Shown: positions 45,693 through 57,270 of the stretch, piece after piece
How positions within the stretch are numbered: the stretch's first letter is position 1
Layout: each line of letters opens with the position of its first letter
Assembly (NCBI GenBank): GCA_027924585.1
Contig: BSBM01000826.1
Span: forward strand, 16,756,001-16,820,000
DNA: 64,000 nt
From: Larix kaempferi
Taxonomy: Eukaryota > Streptophyta > Pinopsida > Pinales > Pinaceae
Direction of reading: 5' to 3'
Program-made: the position numbers and the translations under genes
Notes under the pieces: generated by a model
The model's input: only the letters and a program-made list of their open reading frames with translations
Told to the model about the DNA's origin: nothing
The model's database searches: none

Positions 45693-46817
45693 TCACTTCT
45701 TCCTCAAAGTGTCATCAATCTGAAGAACACCAAGCCTCTCTCTGAAGTACTCGAAGTTCACTCTAGCTAGTGGTTTGGTCAAAACATCTGCAACCTGCTC
45801 ATCCATCGCAACATATAGGAGCTTCATTGCTCCTCTCTGCACCATATCCCTGATATAGTGATATTTGATCTCAATGTGCTTCAACGTGTCGTGGAACACC
45901 GAGTTCTCAGACAGCTTCACACTACTTTGGTTGTCACAAAAGATACCAGTAGCCTCCATCGGGAGATCAAATAACTCAAACAATAGCTTCTGGATCCATA
46001 CTGCCTCACAACTAGCCGAACATGCTGCAACATACTCTGCCTCGGCTGTACTCAGTGCTATGCAGGATTGATTCCTGCTAAACCAAGAGATCACACCTGA
46101 TCCCATACTGAAGCAGCACCCAAATGTGCTCTTCCTATCTACAGCACTGCCTTCCCAGTCTGAATCAACATAACCCTGCAAGTTAAACTTTTGATTCGCA
46201 TCATACTTGAGCCCATAGTCAATTGTACCCTTTAGGTACCTCATAATATGCTTTACAGCAACCAGGTGAACACCTCTGGGATCCGTTAGGAACTGGCTCA
46301 ATGTGTTCACCGCAAAGCAAATATCTGGTCTCATGTTTGTTAGGTACATCAAGGACCCAATCATCTGACGATACACCGTGACATCAACCGGATCAGATGA
46401 ATCATCACATAGAAGCTTCAGGTTCGATGCCATAGGTGTGGCCATGGCCTTGCAGTCCATCATCCCGAACCACTTCAGGATCTCTACTGCATACTTCCCT
46501 TTTCCAAGAAAGATTCCATCTGTAGTCTGCCACACCTCCATACCTAGAAAATAGTGCATCATCCCCAAGTCCTTCATCTCGAAATCGGCAACAAGCTTCC
46601 TCTTGGTATTGGCAATCAACCCATCCTCACCTGTTACAAACAGGTCATCCACATACAAGAGTAGTATCACAGGATTTCCTTCTTCAACCTTGTAGTAAAG
46701 GTTGAAATCTGCTTTACTCTTAGTAAATCCCATACTGGATAGAAAGTTGTCTATCCTACCATACCAAGTCCTAGGAGCTTGCTTCAAGCCATACAATGCT
46801 TTCTTCAACCTGCACAC
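45693..46817 (-). pseudogene. E10 copia RT C-terminal half and RNase H (open)
   Basis: This is an uninterrupted 374-codon stretch. RT: KALYGLKQAPRTWY, then LLLYVDDLFVTG with YVDD at 46644-46655, and the thumb GSLMYLTNMRPDICF. RNase H: YVDSDWEGSAVDRKST (Asp), LSTAEAEYVA (Glu), GIFCDNQSSVKL (Asp), HYIRDMV, and VADVLTKPLA near the end. All catalytic residues are present. The Met at the start is not the true start; RT continues upstream in other frames. It is called a pseudogene because the polyprotein it belonged to is gone. Confidence 0.93.
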
Positions 46818-47227
46818 ATATGACTCTCTGTCATATGTCTCAAAACCAAGTGGCTACTCCACATACACTTCCTCCTCGACTACACCATTCAAGAAAGTTG
46901 TCTTGACATCCATATGGTGTATCTTCCATTTCATCACTGCAGCCAGAGCAAGTACTGATCTGATGGAAGTGTACTTGGCTACAGGTGCAAAAGTCTCTTC
47001 ATAATCAATCCTTCTTTCTGGGAGAAGCCATGATCTATAAACCTCGCTTTGTATTTCTCCATGCTACCATCTACAGCATGCTTGATATTATAGATCCATT
47101 TGGAAGTCACAACAAACTTCCCTTTAGGTCTTGGGACTGCATCCCAAACATCATTATTCATGATCAACTGGTACTCCTCAATCATGGCATTCTTCCTAAA
47201 TCCTGGGAACTTCAATATCTTCAATAG
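46818..47227 (-). pseudogene. E10 RT N-terminal part (frameshifted)
   Basis: At 47224-46979: NDVWDAVPRPKGKFVVTSKWIYNIKHAVDGSMEKYKARFIDHGFSQKEG, a conserved copia RT entry, given here only in part. Two frame breaks separate it from the C-terminal half. No coding similarity is seen beyond 47227, where integrase should be. Confidence 0.85.
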
Positions 47228-49994
47228 ATAACTTTGTCGCTGAACAAATGTTGTAGTCCTTCTTTTGTAGGTGATGGTATATGATCTTTCCTACAAAACA
47301 AGTTAAATTGCATGATTAGAAACATCTCATAGTTTTCAGAACAAATTCTTACACATAAGGAAATATGTCATACAGTCATGCAATTATCTTAGCCAATGCT
47401 TCAATACAACATTTATCCATATCCGTAACTTTCTAGATGCCTTCCAATCTCTACCGGAACATTGTTAAGAGTGTGCACAACTCCCAACATGTCAGCAAAG
47501 AGGTTTCATTCTAGATAAGTAGAAATGGAATGTTGTACAGTGCCATAGGCCACTTACCCATCAGATGCATATTAGTAGTATATTGTTCATTAATGCAATT
47601 ATTCTAATATGCATAATACACAACCTAAGTCTAGGAACATAAGTGTATACATCATTGAACAATATTAATCAAATATACAAGAAATGATAATTTAAATACT
47701 TATCTTTGTTAGTTGTTTTTGGGTTGACTCCCTCTCAGACTTTGCTTCCTTTCTGCAACTCCATTCTGATGTGGATTGTGAGAAGTGGTCAAATCCCTCT
47801 GAATGTCTGCATCCTTGCAGAAACTACTAGAGTGTGCTCCCTCTTGATCTTTGCTTCCTATCTTACCTGTCCTTGAACTTATATCCATCCTCGATCACTA
47901 TGTATGCTTACTAGTATCATCATTGTGTTACCCTTGAGATCTCATACATAATCATACATTCATTAGTATAGTCTCAATAATATCAAAACACAATAATCTT
48001 AAACATGTATAGTCATGATCATTTCAAACACAGATAATAAGCATTAGCATTCAATGTTTTAGGGAAGACTTCTCTTACTCATGTATATTCATATTGGACC
48101 AAAGGAATTTTCTTGTTAGTCATATCATCAATCAAGGTAAGAGACATAATATGCATAAACCCTTGATTACTTACATTTCTAACTTCATGAATAATCATTA
48201 TCAACCATACAACAGTATAAGATCCTAACACAAGGTAGGATTCTAACTTGATATAGGAAAAACATACCTGGATTAATATGTTAGCTAGTTATGTCTAACA
48301 TACCCACATGATGTCTTATTGTTCTCTTAAATGACTTGTGCTAGTAACCTGCATATCTCATAGGTTAATCATTATAGAACTAAGTTGTACATACCTTGTA
48401 AGTAGATATTCTATGTGATCCATGACAATGGATGAATCTTTGTCTTCATGTCAACATGGTCATATGTTAATGAACTAGAACATGATTTGTCTTTCTTGAT
48501 GTACCTTTCATGTTAGCGGACAACATCAACCTCATACCACACCACAATGCATTAGTACAATCATAAGTGTCAAAACCCTGATCAATGAATATCTGCATTC
48601 ATAATTTTATTAAGGTGATACGAAAAGTTAATCAGGATTGTACTAAACTTAATGAAGACAAACATACCATAAACTTAATCATGAATAGATCTCGAAACAT
48701 ACCTAGATAAGTCATACCTGTCGAGATTGCTTGTAATCTTCTTATGTAAGTCCTTAGCCTCATCTCCGTCTGAAACAAAAACTTATTCCCTTATGCAAGT
48801 GACTAATCCATTCTCTTCTAGGATTAACCCAATCCACTTGATTTGCAGAAACTAGATCTGGAGCTGGATTAGGGTTTGTTAGAGAAACCCTAAAAATTCA
48901 AACTTTGAATTTCAAACTTATGAAATTATAGAAACATGCACCTTAATGAGCTGATCAAGCTGGTATACTCAAAATTTGAAAATTGCAAAGTTTCACCCCT
49001 CAAAATTGTCTTTGAAACTTTTGGATCTTCTGGATAGGATCCCAAACTAGAGTTTGATAAAGCCCACCCTCCTGCCCAACCAAAAGGTTTGATCCAAATC
49101 TCTAAACTTTGATTTTTCTGAGGAGCTTCCAGCCGTGGTCACAGACTTCAGAAATTCCAACTTTTGCAGAAACCCTAATTTTTCACCTTTTCGATCAAAA
49201 TCCTGAACTAGTGTTTGATCAAGCCTGGCCTTCTGCCAAACCAAAAAATTCGATCTTGGTATCTAAATTTCGATTTTGATGAGGAGCATCTAGCCGTGGT
49301 CTCCAATACAAAAAATTCCAACATTCTCCAAAACCCTAAATTCTCGGAGCCATGAATGAAGGTGCTCAAAATCCAATTATGTTTTGACAGAAATATGCAC
49401 CTGATTGTTTCTAGTGTAACTCCGAAATTTTAGATCTGCAGGGTCTAAAAATTCTTCCTGTGGCATCCTGAACTTTTATCTTTCCAACCCCATAGGTCTA
49501 ACTTCAATTGGATTCTCTAAGAGAGAGTTATGCCAAGTGTCGCAACGTGACCTGTTTATGGGATAAAACAGGAGAGCAAACTTGTATGGAGTGCCACATG
49601 TCACTGGTTCAATTTAGGCCTCTGAAAAAACTTACCTGAGAAAGTACAATCCGTTCCCTAGCTATCACTTTTTACGAAATTTCATTTGGATCTTCCTATC
49701 CCAAGTTATGACCTTTTTTCCTAGGTCACCTATTTATGACTAAGATCTGGAAGAGGCAGAAACCCTAGAGTGTACAGATCATAACTCACAAAGTACAACG
49801 AACTAGAGGCTATCATTTGGAAACAAGGTACATGGGGATCTTTTCTTTGACCTATATGATTTTCAGATCCTGAAACCTATCCGAAATGTATTTATAGTGA
49901 AAGTGCTACGATGACTGGTTTTTGCTATATCAAGCCCTAGCTTCGCAAGTGCAACAAGTGTCATACATGCCATACCATGCCTTCTTTCAGGCTA
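47228..49994 (-). other. E10 internal stretch without genes (2.77 kb)
   Basis: This is where gag, protease and integrase should be, but no copia motif is seen in any frame. On - several matches to AGGTATGT occur (48259-48266, 48385-48392, near 48700), like plant splice donors. It may be a captured host or foreign segment or decayed leader. It ends at the PBS. Confidence 0.55.
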
Positions 49995-50006
49995 GCTCTG
50001 ATACCA
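49995..50006 (-). other. Primer-binding site of E10
   Basis: On - TGGTATCAGAGC, an exact initiator-Met site, directly against the LTR. Confidence 0.93.
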
Positions 50007-50557
50007 TGTTAGTTTTTCAAAAATTTACTTCAATCTAATATAGGATCTTAACTAAAAGAATAACATGTACAGCATATCAATCATGGACACAATAATACAA
50101 GCACACAAGAGACACAGAGTTTCACTGGGGAAAACCAAGAAGGTGAAAAACCCCGCAACTTCCTCAGAGATAAATAGAGCAATGATACAACCAAAGTACA
50201 AGAGATAGTATTCTCCTAGCAGTTGATCCTCCTCCTCACATGTGCGCCACATTCCGAGTGATGGAAGAGTGAGTAATGAGATGATCAAATAGAGATCTCC
50301 CGATCTCTATTTATACTTGTCCTATCCTGCCTAATAAACCATTAGGGCCAACTTCTCTATCTTAGCCTAATAACCCATGGTTAACTTAATCAGGGCCTAC
50401 CCCACACATGGTGGTCTAATAACCCATCGGCAAGTTACGACACTTGCGACACTTGTCAATACAAATGACGACACTTCCGTATAGATGAATAATACATCTC
50501 TATAGGAGTACAATATACATAGGTGAAATACATTCCGAAGTTACATATACATCAACA
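50007..50557 (-). mobile_element. E10 5' LTR
   Basis: 551 bases; on + TGTTAGTTTTTC ... CATCAACA. A TATA box on - lies at 50308-50316. Confidence 0.92.
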
Positions 50558-50562
50558 ACCAC
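50558..50562. repeat. Target-site duplication of E10, right copy (ACCAC)
   Basis: Partner of AACAC at 43684-43688; E9 coding resumes with CAACCTGTC. Confidence 0.72.
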
Positions 50563-51070
50563 AACCTGTCGTCCTAACTCAACCTTTCCCCCAACAACAA
50601 CAGATGGTTGTTGCGGCACCAACACCTCCACCAGGAGGAAACCAAACAAACCCCGCACCAGGGGGCAATCCACCCTACGCTAATATCTTCACTATTGGTG
50701 AACATGACATTCATATCCAAACAAGGGCTCGTTCTTACAATATACCTTCAAAAGATGCTGAAACAATTGGATCTCAACCTAGTGGTTTTCTAAATATTGA
50801 AAAACAAACCATAGACATGGTTCCTCGACCTCCAAAAGGGGTCCTCCGCAAAACAACACACAACCCCAATGCGGGAGCTGCTCAAAACTATAGAGTGGTT
50901 GAAGATTTAGCTCAAGCTCCTTGTGCAATGTCTTCCTTGGAGGTGTTACAAAGTTGTCCCACTCAACGGAAAGCATTATTGTCTGTTATCGGTGCTATTG
51001 ATCCATCAGACACTAATTTGATCACATTTGACCTAGAACAGCCCACATGTAAGCTTCCCTCACAAATTGC
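50563..51070 (+). pseudogene. E9 gag C-terminus and linker, after the E10 insertion
   Basis: QPVVLTQPFPQQQQMVV continues gag in frame once E10 and one duplication copy are disregarded. It is followed by Pro-rich sequence and the conserved linker MSSLEVLQSCPTQRKALL, also found in E3. The frame is open through protease to 52352. The Met assigned by position at 50523 belongs to the E10 LTR and is not a start. Confidence 0.85.
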
Positions 51071-51450
51071 TTTCCAAATTAAGGTAACTTCACATGGTAA
51101 GAACATTTTTCGAACCATTGTGGATGAAGGAGCCTCTACCTGTGTCATGTCACTAGCTTGTTGGAAAGATTTGGGATCACCCACCTTAGTACCATCCCAC
51201 ACAATTCTCAAGGCGTTTGATGGACATTCGTTCCCACCTCATGGACTTATCTTGGCTTGCCCAGTTGAACTAGGGGGCAAAACAGTTCAAGTATATGTTG
51301 AGGTAGTGGATGCACCCATAGACTACAATTTTCTATTGGGATGCATTTGGATTCATAAGATGATGGCTGTAATATCTTCCGTATTCCGAGTCATTCGGTT
51401 CCCCCACCAAGGGAAGATTGTAACAATCGATCAACTATATTACTGCACAC
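51071..51450 (+). pseudogene. E9 aspartic protease
   Basis: QIAFQIKVTSHGKNIFRTIVDEGASTCVMS carries the catalytic Asp in VDEGAST (51123-51140). Strands GGKTVQVYVEVVDAPIDYNFLLG and a terminal HQGKIVTIDQ follow. DEGAS instead of DSGAS is, as far as I know, normal for this plant lineage and is not counted as damage. No stop lies inside the domain. Confidence 0.85.
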
Positions 51451-52355
51451 CTGAAACTGGTATCCACTCGAATGTACCCTTTTTAGGGGATTCAACGACG
51501 GTGCTTCAGGAGATTGGGGTAGGAATGTTTAAAGACTCATCCCTTTTCGGACCTTTTCCACTTCCACCACCAATATTGACCTTTAACACTGCTCTGATTT
51601 TCACCATTACATCGGAAGTATACTTTCCATTAAGAGTTTTCTCTAATTCCATTTCGGAGGTTGGTTCCACCTCATCGATTGGAACCTTCAAAGAAAACAC
51701 CTTATATGAAAATAATGATGGAAAGACACATACTTATGCACACCATGAGGAAATGGAGAGTATTTTTCCCTTTTCTGCCATAGAGCTCGCTTATCAAGCT
51801 ATTCAAATGGATTCGGTGGAACCGGATCAAAACCCTCCCAAGATGGAGGAATATGATCCCTATATTTCACCTGTTTGGGCCTTGAATTCTCAAAGTAACC
51901 ATGATCTCTTAGATCAGACTTTCTCTTCGAATGAAGCCATTTTAGAGGCCATGAACCTCTCCGAACGACCCTGGGAGGATATGCATCACAAATCCTCGTT
52001 TCTTCCTAAGATCGATTCATTAGAAGTCAAACCTGAAAATTTTCACTTCGATGATGACATCAACAAGTACCAATGCCCTGACCATATACACAATGTAGGC
52101 TCAGAAGGAAATTCTGCAAAATTTTTTTACTTTCATGATGACATCTGCAAGTACCAATGCCCTATCCAAATACATAATGTGAGTTCAGAGGTCAATTTGG
52201 TAAACATTTCGAAAACCATCCAAATTGATATAGCTATCAAACCTGGTATCGTTGAGCACATCAACATAGGTATGGATTGTTCTCCTGAAGAAATAAGATT
52301 TTACACTTCTTTATTTAAAAAAATTCGTGATTTATTTGTATGGTCTTATGAATAA
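51451..52355 (+). pseudogene. E9 acidic spacer and RT entry, ending at a TAA shared with E3
   Basis: The spacer includes LLDQTFSSNEAILEAMNLSERPW (matching E3), two copies of a DDxxKYQCPxxIHNV motif (about 52050 and 52140), and the RT entry EEIRFYTSLFKKIRDLFVW. It ends SYE-TAA at 52353-52355. E3 has the same SYE-TAA-IP at 3210-3212. Confidence 0.8.
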
Positions 52356-52693
52356 ATTCCAGGCATCGGAGCTACTTTTCAAAGAGCTATGTCATATGCA
52401 TTTCACGATATTAAGGATATCGTTGAGGTTTACCTTGATGATTTAGCAGCTAAATCTAAAAAGAGAGTTGAACATGGCGCACATTTACAAGCCATCTTCG
52501 AGCATTTCCGCAAGTACAACATTAGGTTGAATCCACATAAATGCATGTTTTGTGTGGACTCTGGGGGTTACTTGGGTTCGTAGTGTCCCAAAAGGGGATC
52601 ATGGTTGATCCCATCAAGGTTGAAGCAATACTTTAGTTTCCTTCCCGGAAAACAATCACTCAACTTCAAAGCCTTCAAGGGAAAGCTAACTAC
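52356..52693 (+). pseudogene. E9 reverse transcriptase, internally deleted
   Basis: After IPGI the sequence jumps to GATFQRAMSYAF, skipping about 440 bases (compared with E6) that encode the fingers and the first catalytic Asp region. VYLDDLAAKSKK (YLDD at 52431-52442) and YNIRLNPHKCMF follow, then a frameshift near 52570 and QLQSLQGKANYL. It could not polymerise. E3 keeps the missing region. Confidence 0.88.
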
Positions 52694-53420
52694 TTGAGGA
52701 GATTTGTCAAGAATTTTGCTGAAAAAGCTAAAGGTTTCATGCGTCTCTTAAAACAAGATGCAATATTCATATGGGATGACCAAGCTCAACGTTCATTTGA
52801 TGAAATAAAGAAAGCTTTGGTCTCTGCCCCGGCGCTTAGTCCACCGAACTATAATAGAGACTTTATGCTATATTTGGTTGCATCTCCTTCCAAAATTGGA
52901 ATGGTCTTAGCACAAGAAGATGAATCATCTCAAGAACATGTTATTTACTATCTTAGTAAGGGCCTTGCAGGTACCGAATTGAGGTATTCCCAGGTTGAGA
53001 AGTTGGCCTTGGTAGCAGTCCATGATGTCCAACGACTAAGACATTACATACTTCCAAGGAAAACAACCATAGTGGCTGAAATAAACCCCATGAGACACAT
53101 TTTGTCCCGCCATGTCATTGGTGGCAAATACTCAAAATGGATAGTAATTTTACAAGAATTTGACCTTGAATTCAAAAACACTAAAGCCAAGAAGTTGTTG
53201 GCATTTGATGAATTAATGTCTGAGTTACCCATAGAGAAGGAGAGTACTATATCTGTTGAAACTTGGGCAGATGAACATGTATTCCTCATTGCAAATTTTG
53301 ATCCTTGGTATGGAGCATTCATTATATATCTTCAAACCCAAAGGATCGATCCTCAGTTTTCTAGTATTGAACGACGTCGTATTCGACACCGATCTTGAAG
53401 ATACCCCATCATCGGGGATA
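52694..53420 (+). pseudogene. E9 Ty3-type RNase H with lost catalytic Asp
   Basis: AQRSFDEIKKALVSAPALSPP, then FMLYLVASPSKIGMVL, VIYYLSKGLAGTELRYSQVEKLAL, RLRHYIL and WIVILQEFDLEF. Val (52877-52879) stands at the first catalytic Asp. This parallels E6 and again coincides with a second RNase H elsewhere in the element. Confidence 0.85.
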
Positions 53421-53422
53421 CT

Positions 53423-54550
53423 TTGTACCGTCGAGGAATTGATATGATATTGAGACGTTGTTTAGTACATAAGGAAGTTGAACAAGTGTTGAATGATTGC
53501 CATGCTGGGGCATGTGGCGGTCATCTTTCTGGGTTGGAAACTGCCCAGAAAATCTTGCGTGCAGGATACTTTTGGCCTACAATTTTCAAAGATTGCATTA
53601 ATGCTGTCAAAAAGGGTCATCCTTGCCAAATTTACACAAGAAAAATGCGCGCACATCCTGCTCCTTTGCACCCTGTAGTAACCGTGGGTCCATTAACAAA
53701 ATGGGCCATTGATTATATGATAGTCAATCCACCTTCAGTCGATGGCCACCACTACATCATATTAGTAGTGAACTACTTCATCAAGTGGGCTAAAGCGATG
53801 CCTACATTCAATTGCACGGGTAAAATAGCAGCATACTTTCTATTCAATCATGTGATAGCAAGGTTTGGTGTACCCAAAGAGATCACTACCGACAATGGAA
53901 GTCATTTTAGGAATTCATGTATGGATGAACTTACAGACCAGTTAGGATTGTGGCAGGACTTTTCCTCACCTTATTACCCTCAAGCTAATGGGCAAGTAGA
54001 AGTCATCAACAAGGTTTTGAAAACTATGTTACAGAGGATGATTAATAAAAACAAGAATAACTGGCACTTGATGTTGTTTACTTCTCTTTGGGCCTACCGA
54101 ACAACTGCTAAAACTGCAACTGGATTCACTCCTTTCCAACTGGTTTATGGAGAAAAAGTTGTGTTTCCAATTGAATGTGAAATCACATCATTAAAGATAG
54201 TTGTCGAACTCCTACCTAACACTTCTGCAGAAGAGGAAAGGATTCTCCATCTCCATTCTCTTGATGAAACTAGAAGACAAGCCTCTCTAAATATAGAAGC
54301 ACACAAGAAGAGGGTTAAAACACAATATGACAAGTCCATCCGTCCCCGAGTCTTTTCTGAAGGCGATCTGGTTTTAGTTTATGACCAAGACCAAGATAAA
54401 ATAGGAGAAGGGAAATTTGTACCTAAATGGTTTGGCCTAATTGTTGTCAAAACTGTGTTAAAAAAGGGAGCTTATGAATTAGTCAATTTTGATGGGGAAT
54501 CCATGTCGGAGATCAGAAATGGTCTCTATCTGAAGAAATACTTTGCGTAG
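53423..54550 (+). pseudogene. E9 integrase
   Basis: One open frame of 375 codons. In the zinc domain, GGHLSGLETAQKILRAGYFW precedes GHPCQIY, where the first Cys is Gly. Core: WAIDYMIV (Asp), EITTDNGSHF (Asp), PQANGQVEVINK (Glu), all present. The C-terminal domain contains PRVFSEGDLVLVYDQD and ends NGLYLKKYFA. It is the best preserved domain of E9, with only the zinc Cys visibly lost. It joins element DNA to the host chromosome. A TAG at 54548-54550 ends the main polyprotein. Confidence 0.92.
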
Positions 54551-54663
54551 GCACTGATGCTTCGCACCATTTGTTGTATTATGTTGTATTCTTTGTATAA
54601 ACTTTTGTACATTAGTTATTTCGAGCACACACTTATCTTGCTTGGCATTGTCACTTTGGCAGA

Positions 54664-55081
54664 TGGCACAAGAATCTTTCACATATTTGGGATATGCGGA
54701 AGGCGCCAGCCGTAGTTCTCGGAACATTGCTTCCGCTACATAGGTCGTGTTCACACCTAACAATGAATTTCTTAGTTCAGGAGGCATTCTCGGATATGCA
54801 ACCAACAATGTTGCAGAATATAGCGCAGTCATTGAGCTTCTTGTCGAGGCTATTACCCTTGGAATCCGATGAATAATCGTCAAAATGGACTCGGAATTAG
54901 TTGTATCCCAATTAAATGGTCAGTATCAGGGTTGAAATCCTACACTATTTAAAAAGTTTCTACGAGTACATCTCTTAGAGCGTCAGTTCGAGTTTATTGA
55001 ATATATACACGTTCCTAGAAGTCTAAATAGTTTGGCTGATTCTTTGGCCAACTATGTACTTGATTGGCATCTAAGTCATTA
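54664..55081 (+). pseudogene. E9 second (archaeal/plant-type) RNase H, separate and downstream of integrase
   Basis: ATG at 54664 opens MAQESFTYLGYAEGAS. The first Asp of the family is Glu here. Then GGILGYATNNVAEYSAVIELL (Glu), VKMDSELVVSQLNGQYQG (Asp) and LNSLADSLAN (last Asp). Three stops break it: TAG after ASAT, TGA after LGIR and TGA after YQG. It is in a different frame from integrase, 113 bases after the integrase stop. A pyrimidine-rich run ending TTTGGCAG just before the ATG resembles a splice acceptor. I know of no standard gypsy layout with RNase H after integrase. Confidence 0.82.
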
Positions 55082-57270
55082 ACATTATACCAAAAAGCAA
55101 GCATGTACATTATTTCATGGCCAATTTAATTGAACACATCATTTAAGGACATAAGTAAAACCAAAATAACCTAGCTTACATCATAACCCAAAAAGTGTGT
55201 AGATTTTGCACACACCAAAAAGAATAGTGTAATATGATTTCTCTTTTTGTTTCTTTTTCTTACAGATAATACCCAAAAAATGTTCATTCAAAAAAAAAAT
55301 GAAAAATTTGGAAAAACTCAAAAACATGGGAAACTATTTCAAAATTTTCTAGTTCGACATCGAAACTAACCCACTACTGGAAAATCAAAGACTAAAGGTT
55401 CATAGTTTCTAGGAATTCAAGCTGAAAGGGGATGCTTCCTCTCATACATCAGCTGCACAACGAACACATATGGTAAATCATGAGTATCTTTACTTATCTT
55501 TTATTCATACATGTACAAACCGTATCCTTTTGAATGATAGAAAGATGCATAATTACTCTTTTTTTGCTATCTTTTTAGATATTAAATGAACATTTGAACC
55601 AATTTCTAACTAAACTGCTGGCTAGTGAAATGGTTTTTTATTTCAGGACTTGAAGACTTTGACAATTTGAACTATTTGATTTAGGTAGTTGAGACAGACC
55701 ATGATTCGTGATGATCTATGATTTTGGAATTTTTCACAAGACTCGTGTTGAAGTAAACCTCATTGAATCATTCCTACTTGTCCATTTCACCAAATTGGAT
55801 AACCTCAGTCACATGGTATTACTTCACCATCCGTTGACACATAATCCTGCCTCAGATAGCCTACCCCGGGAGGGAACAACTGTAAGAGTGTGCACAACTA
55901 GCTTAGCCCTTGTTTGCAATATGGATCTTTTCCTTGTCCTAACCCGTGCCCTTGAAAAATATGCATATGCCCATGCAACACTCGTTCCCTCCTATGTATC
56001 ATAACATTATTTATCTTTTTTATAAAAATTAAAAAACACAAAAATCCAAAAAGGGAGAGACTTGAATCACTTCATATTATAATCCTTGAAGAAAACGGCA
56101 ATAGTCAGTCCTTGTCTCCCTTGAACACGGCATATAATTTGGTCCCCGCTGTCAATACACCATCTGCATTTGCCTTAGGAAACTGTACCAGTATTTTGAA
56201 GAGATCTCCACCGATGGGTTATCCTTCCCATCACCAATGGAGCTTTCATTAATGCATTTGGCATTAGCGAAATTCATTAAGGTTAGTTACTCAAATTCAT
56301 ATGTTTCCAAGTGTCCATTCTGCTTCGTGTTATGTGTTCAAGGGAAGTCCAAACCGAGTCAGCCATTCCTCAAATATTCCTGACCAATCATGTTGGCCTT
56401 CCTTGTGTCAGTATATAGTGTTGGATCTTGCAGTTCTACCAAATTATATCATATTATTGATCTTTGTTTCGTATCGGTTGGTGTGGGATGCATCAATGCC
56501 CTCATTCCGAAGGATCTATTCCTATCGACATCAAATCATCATCTAGGACATGGATCTAGAAACCCAAGAGTACCTTGGATCTTGCAGTCATTAGTGGCAG
56601 GATTCCTCGCAAATGACAGTGGGTATACATCAATGACCCCTGATTGTTTGATTCTACAAGTGTTCAACTTCAGAACATCTATTCACACTTGCTAGCTTGT
56701 ACTTAGTACCTTAGAGTCCATCATCATTATCGGTGGGTCTCTTCGCATCTATTAACGGTATACATCAATGACCGGTAATCAGATGGTGTTTTATTATGCT
56801 CGACATCATATCACTTATTTGCATGATATAAACTCGTACTATCGTCATTTTGTATTGAAGACCTTGGGAAAAATAGTTGTATCACTCATCAATGCACTAC
56901 CAGAGCTACGCAAGATTAGACTGCCATGGCAAAAGTCCAAAAAAGACTTTGTTCTCGCACTCATCAAAGTGCATGTTTACATTTCAGAAAATTTTGCTTT
57001 TGACATGGATCCATTGTGTATTGTTCGTGGCCATGCTTGTTTATTGCTTAGCATGGGTATGCCCACCTCAGGAAGATATTATATTTTTGAGAAATTGCTA
57101 TGTTTTGCAGGTGTGATCCTCAATCCTGCGCATGTGAGCTTTCCTTCCCCTATCCTTGCTTTGAACAATAAAGAGTATCAGTATAAAGAGTATCAGTATA
57201 CAGAGTATAAATTTCAGTAATGTATTTCGGCCCTTAGCTTTGCTTTGGACCTCACACATTAGGGGGCATC
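55082..57270 (+). other. E9 3' region, unidentified
   Basis: ORFs of 98 codons (55708-56004) and 150 codons (56768-57220) occur but match nothing I know. The second opens MTGNQMVFYYARHHITYL and ends in a YKEYQYTEYKF repeat coded by an AGAGTATCAGTATA triplication (57170-57210). AGGGGGCATC just before 57271 is the likely purine tract. Confidence 0.45.

Larger units (their letters stand above)
43689..50557 (-). mobile_element. E10: Ty1/copia element inserted in E9 gag
   Basis: LTRs lie at 43689-44241 and 50007-50557, PBS at 49995-50006, PPT at 44242-44251, all on -. Only RT and RNase H remain of pol; gag, protease and integrase are absent. It is the same family as E1. The LTRs differ at about seven bases per hundred plus indels near the start. 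Confidence 0.92.

Noticed and set aside
51123-51140. Protease active site DEGAS instead of DSGAS in E9, as a mutation
   Set aside because: As far as I know this is the normal form in this plant gypsy lineage, so it is not evidence of decay.
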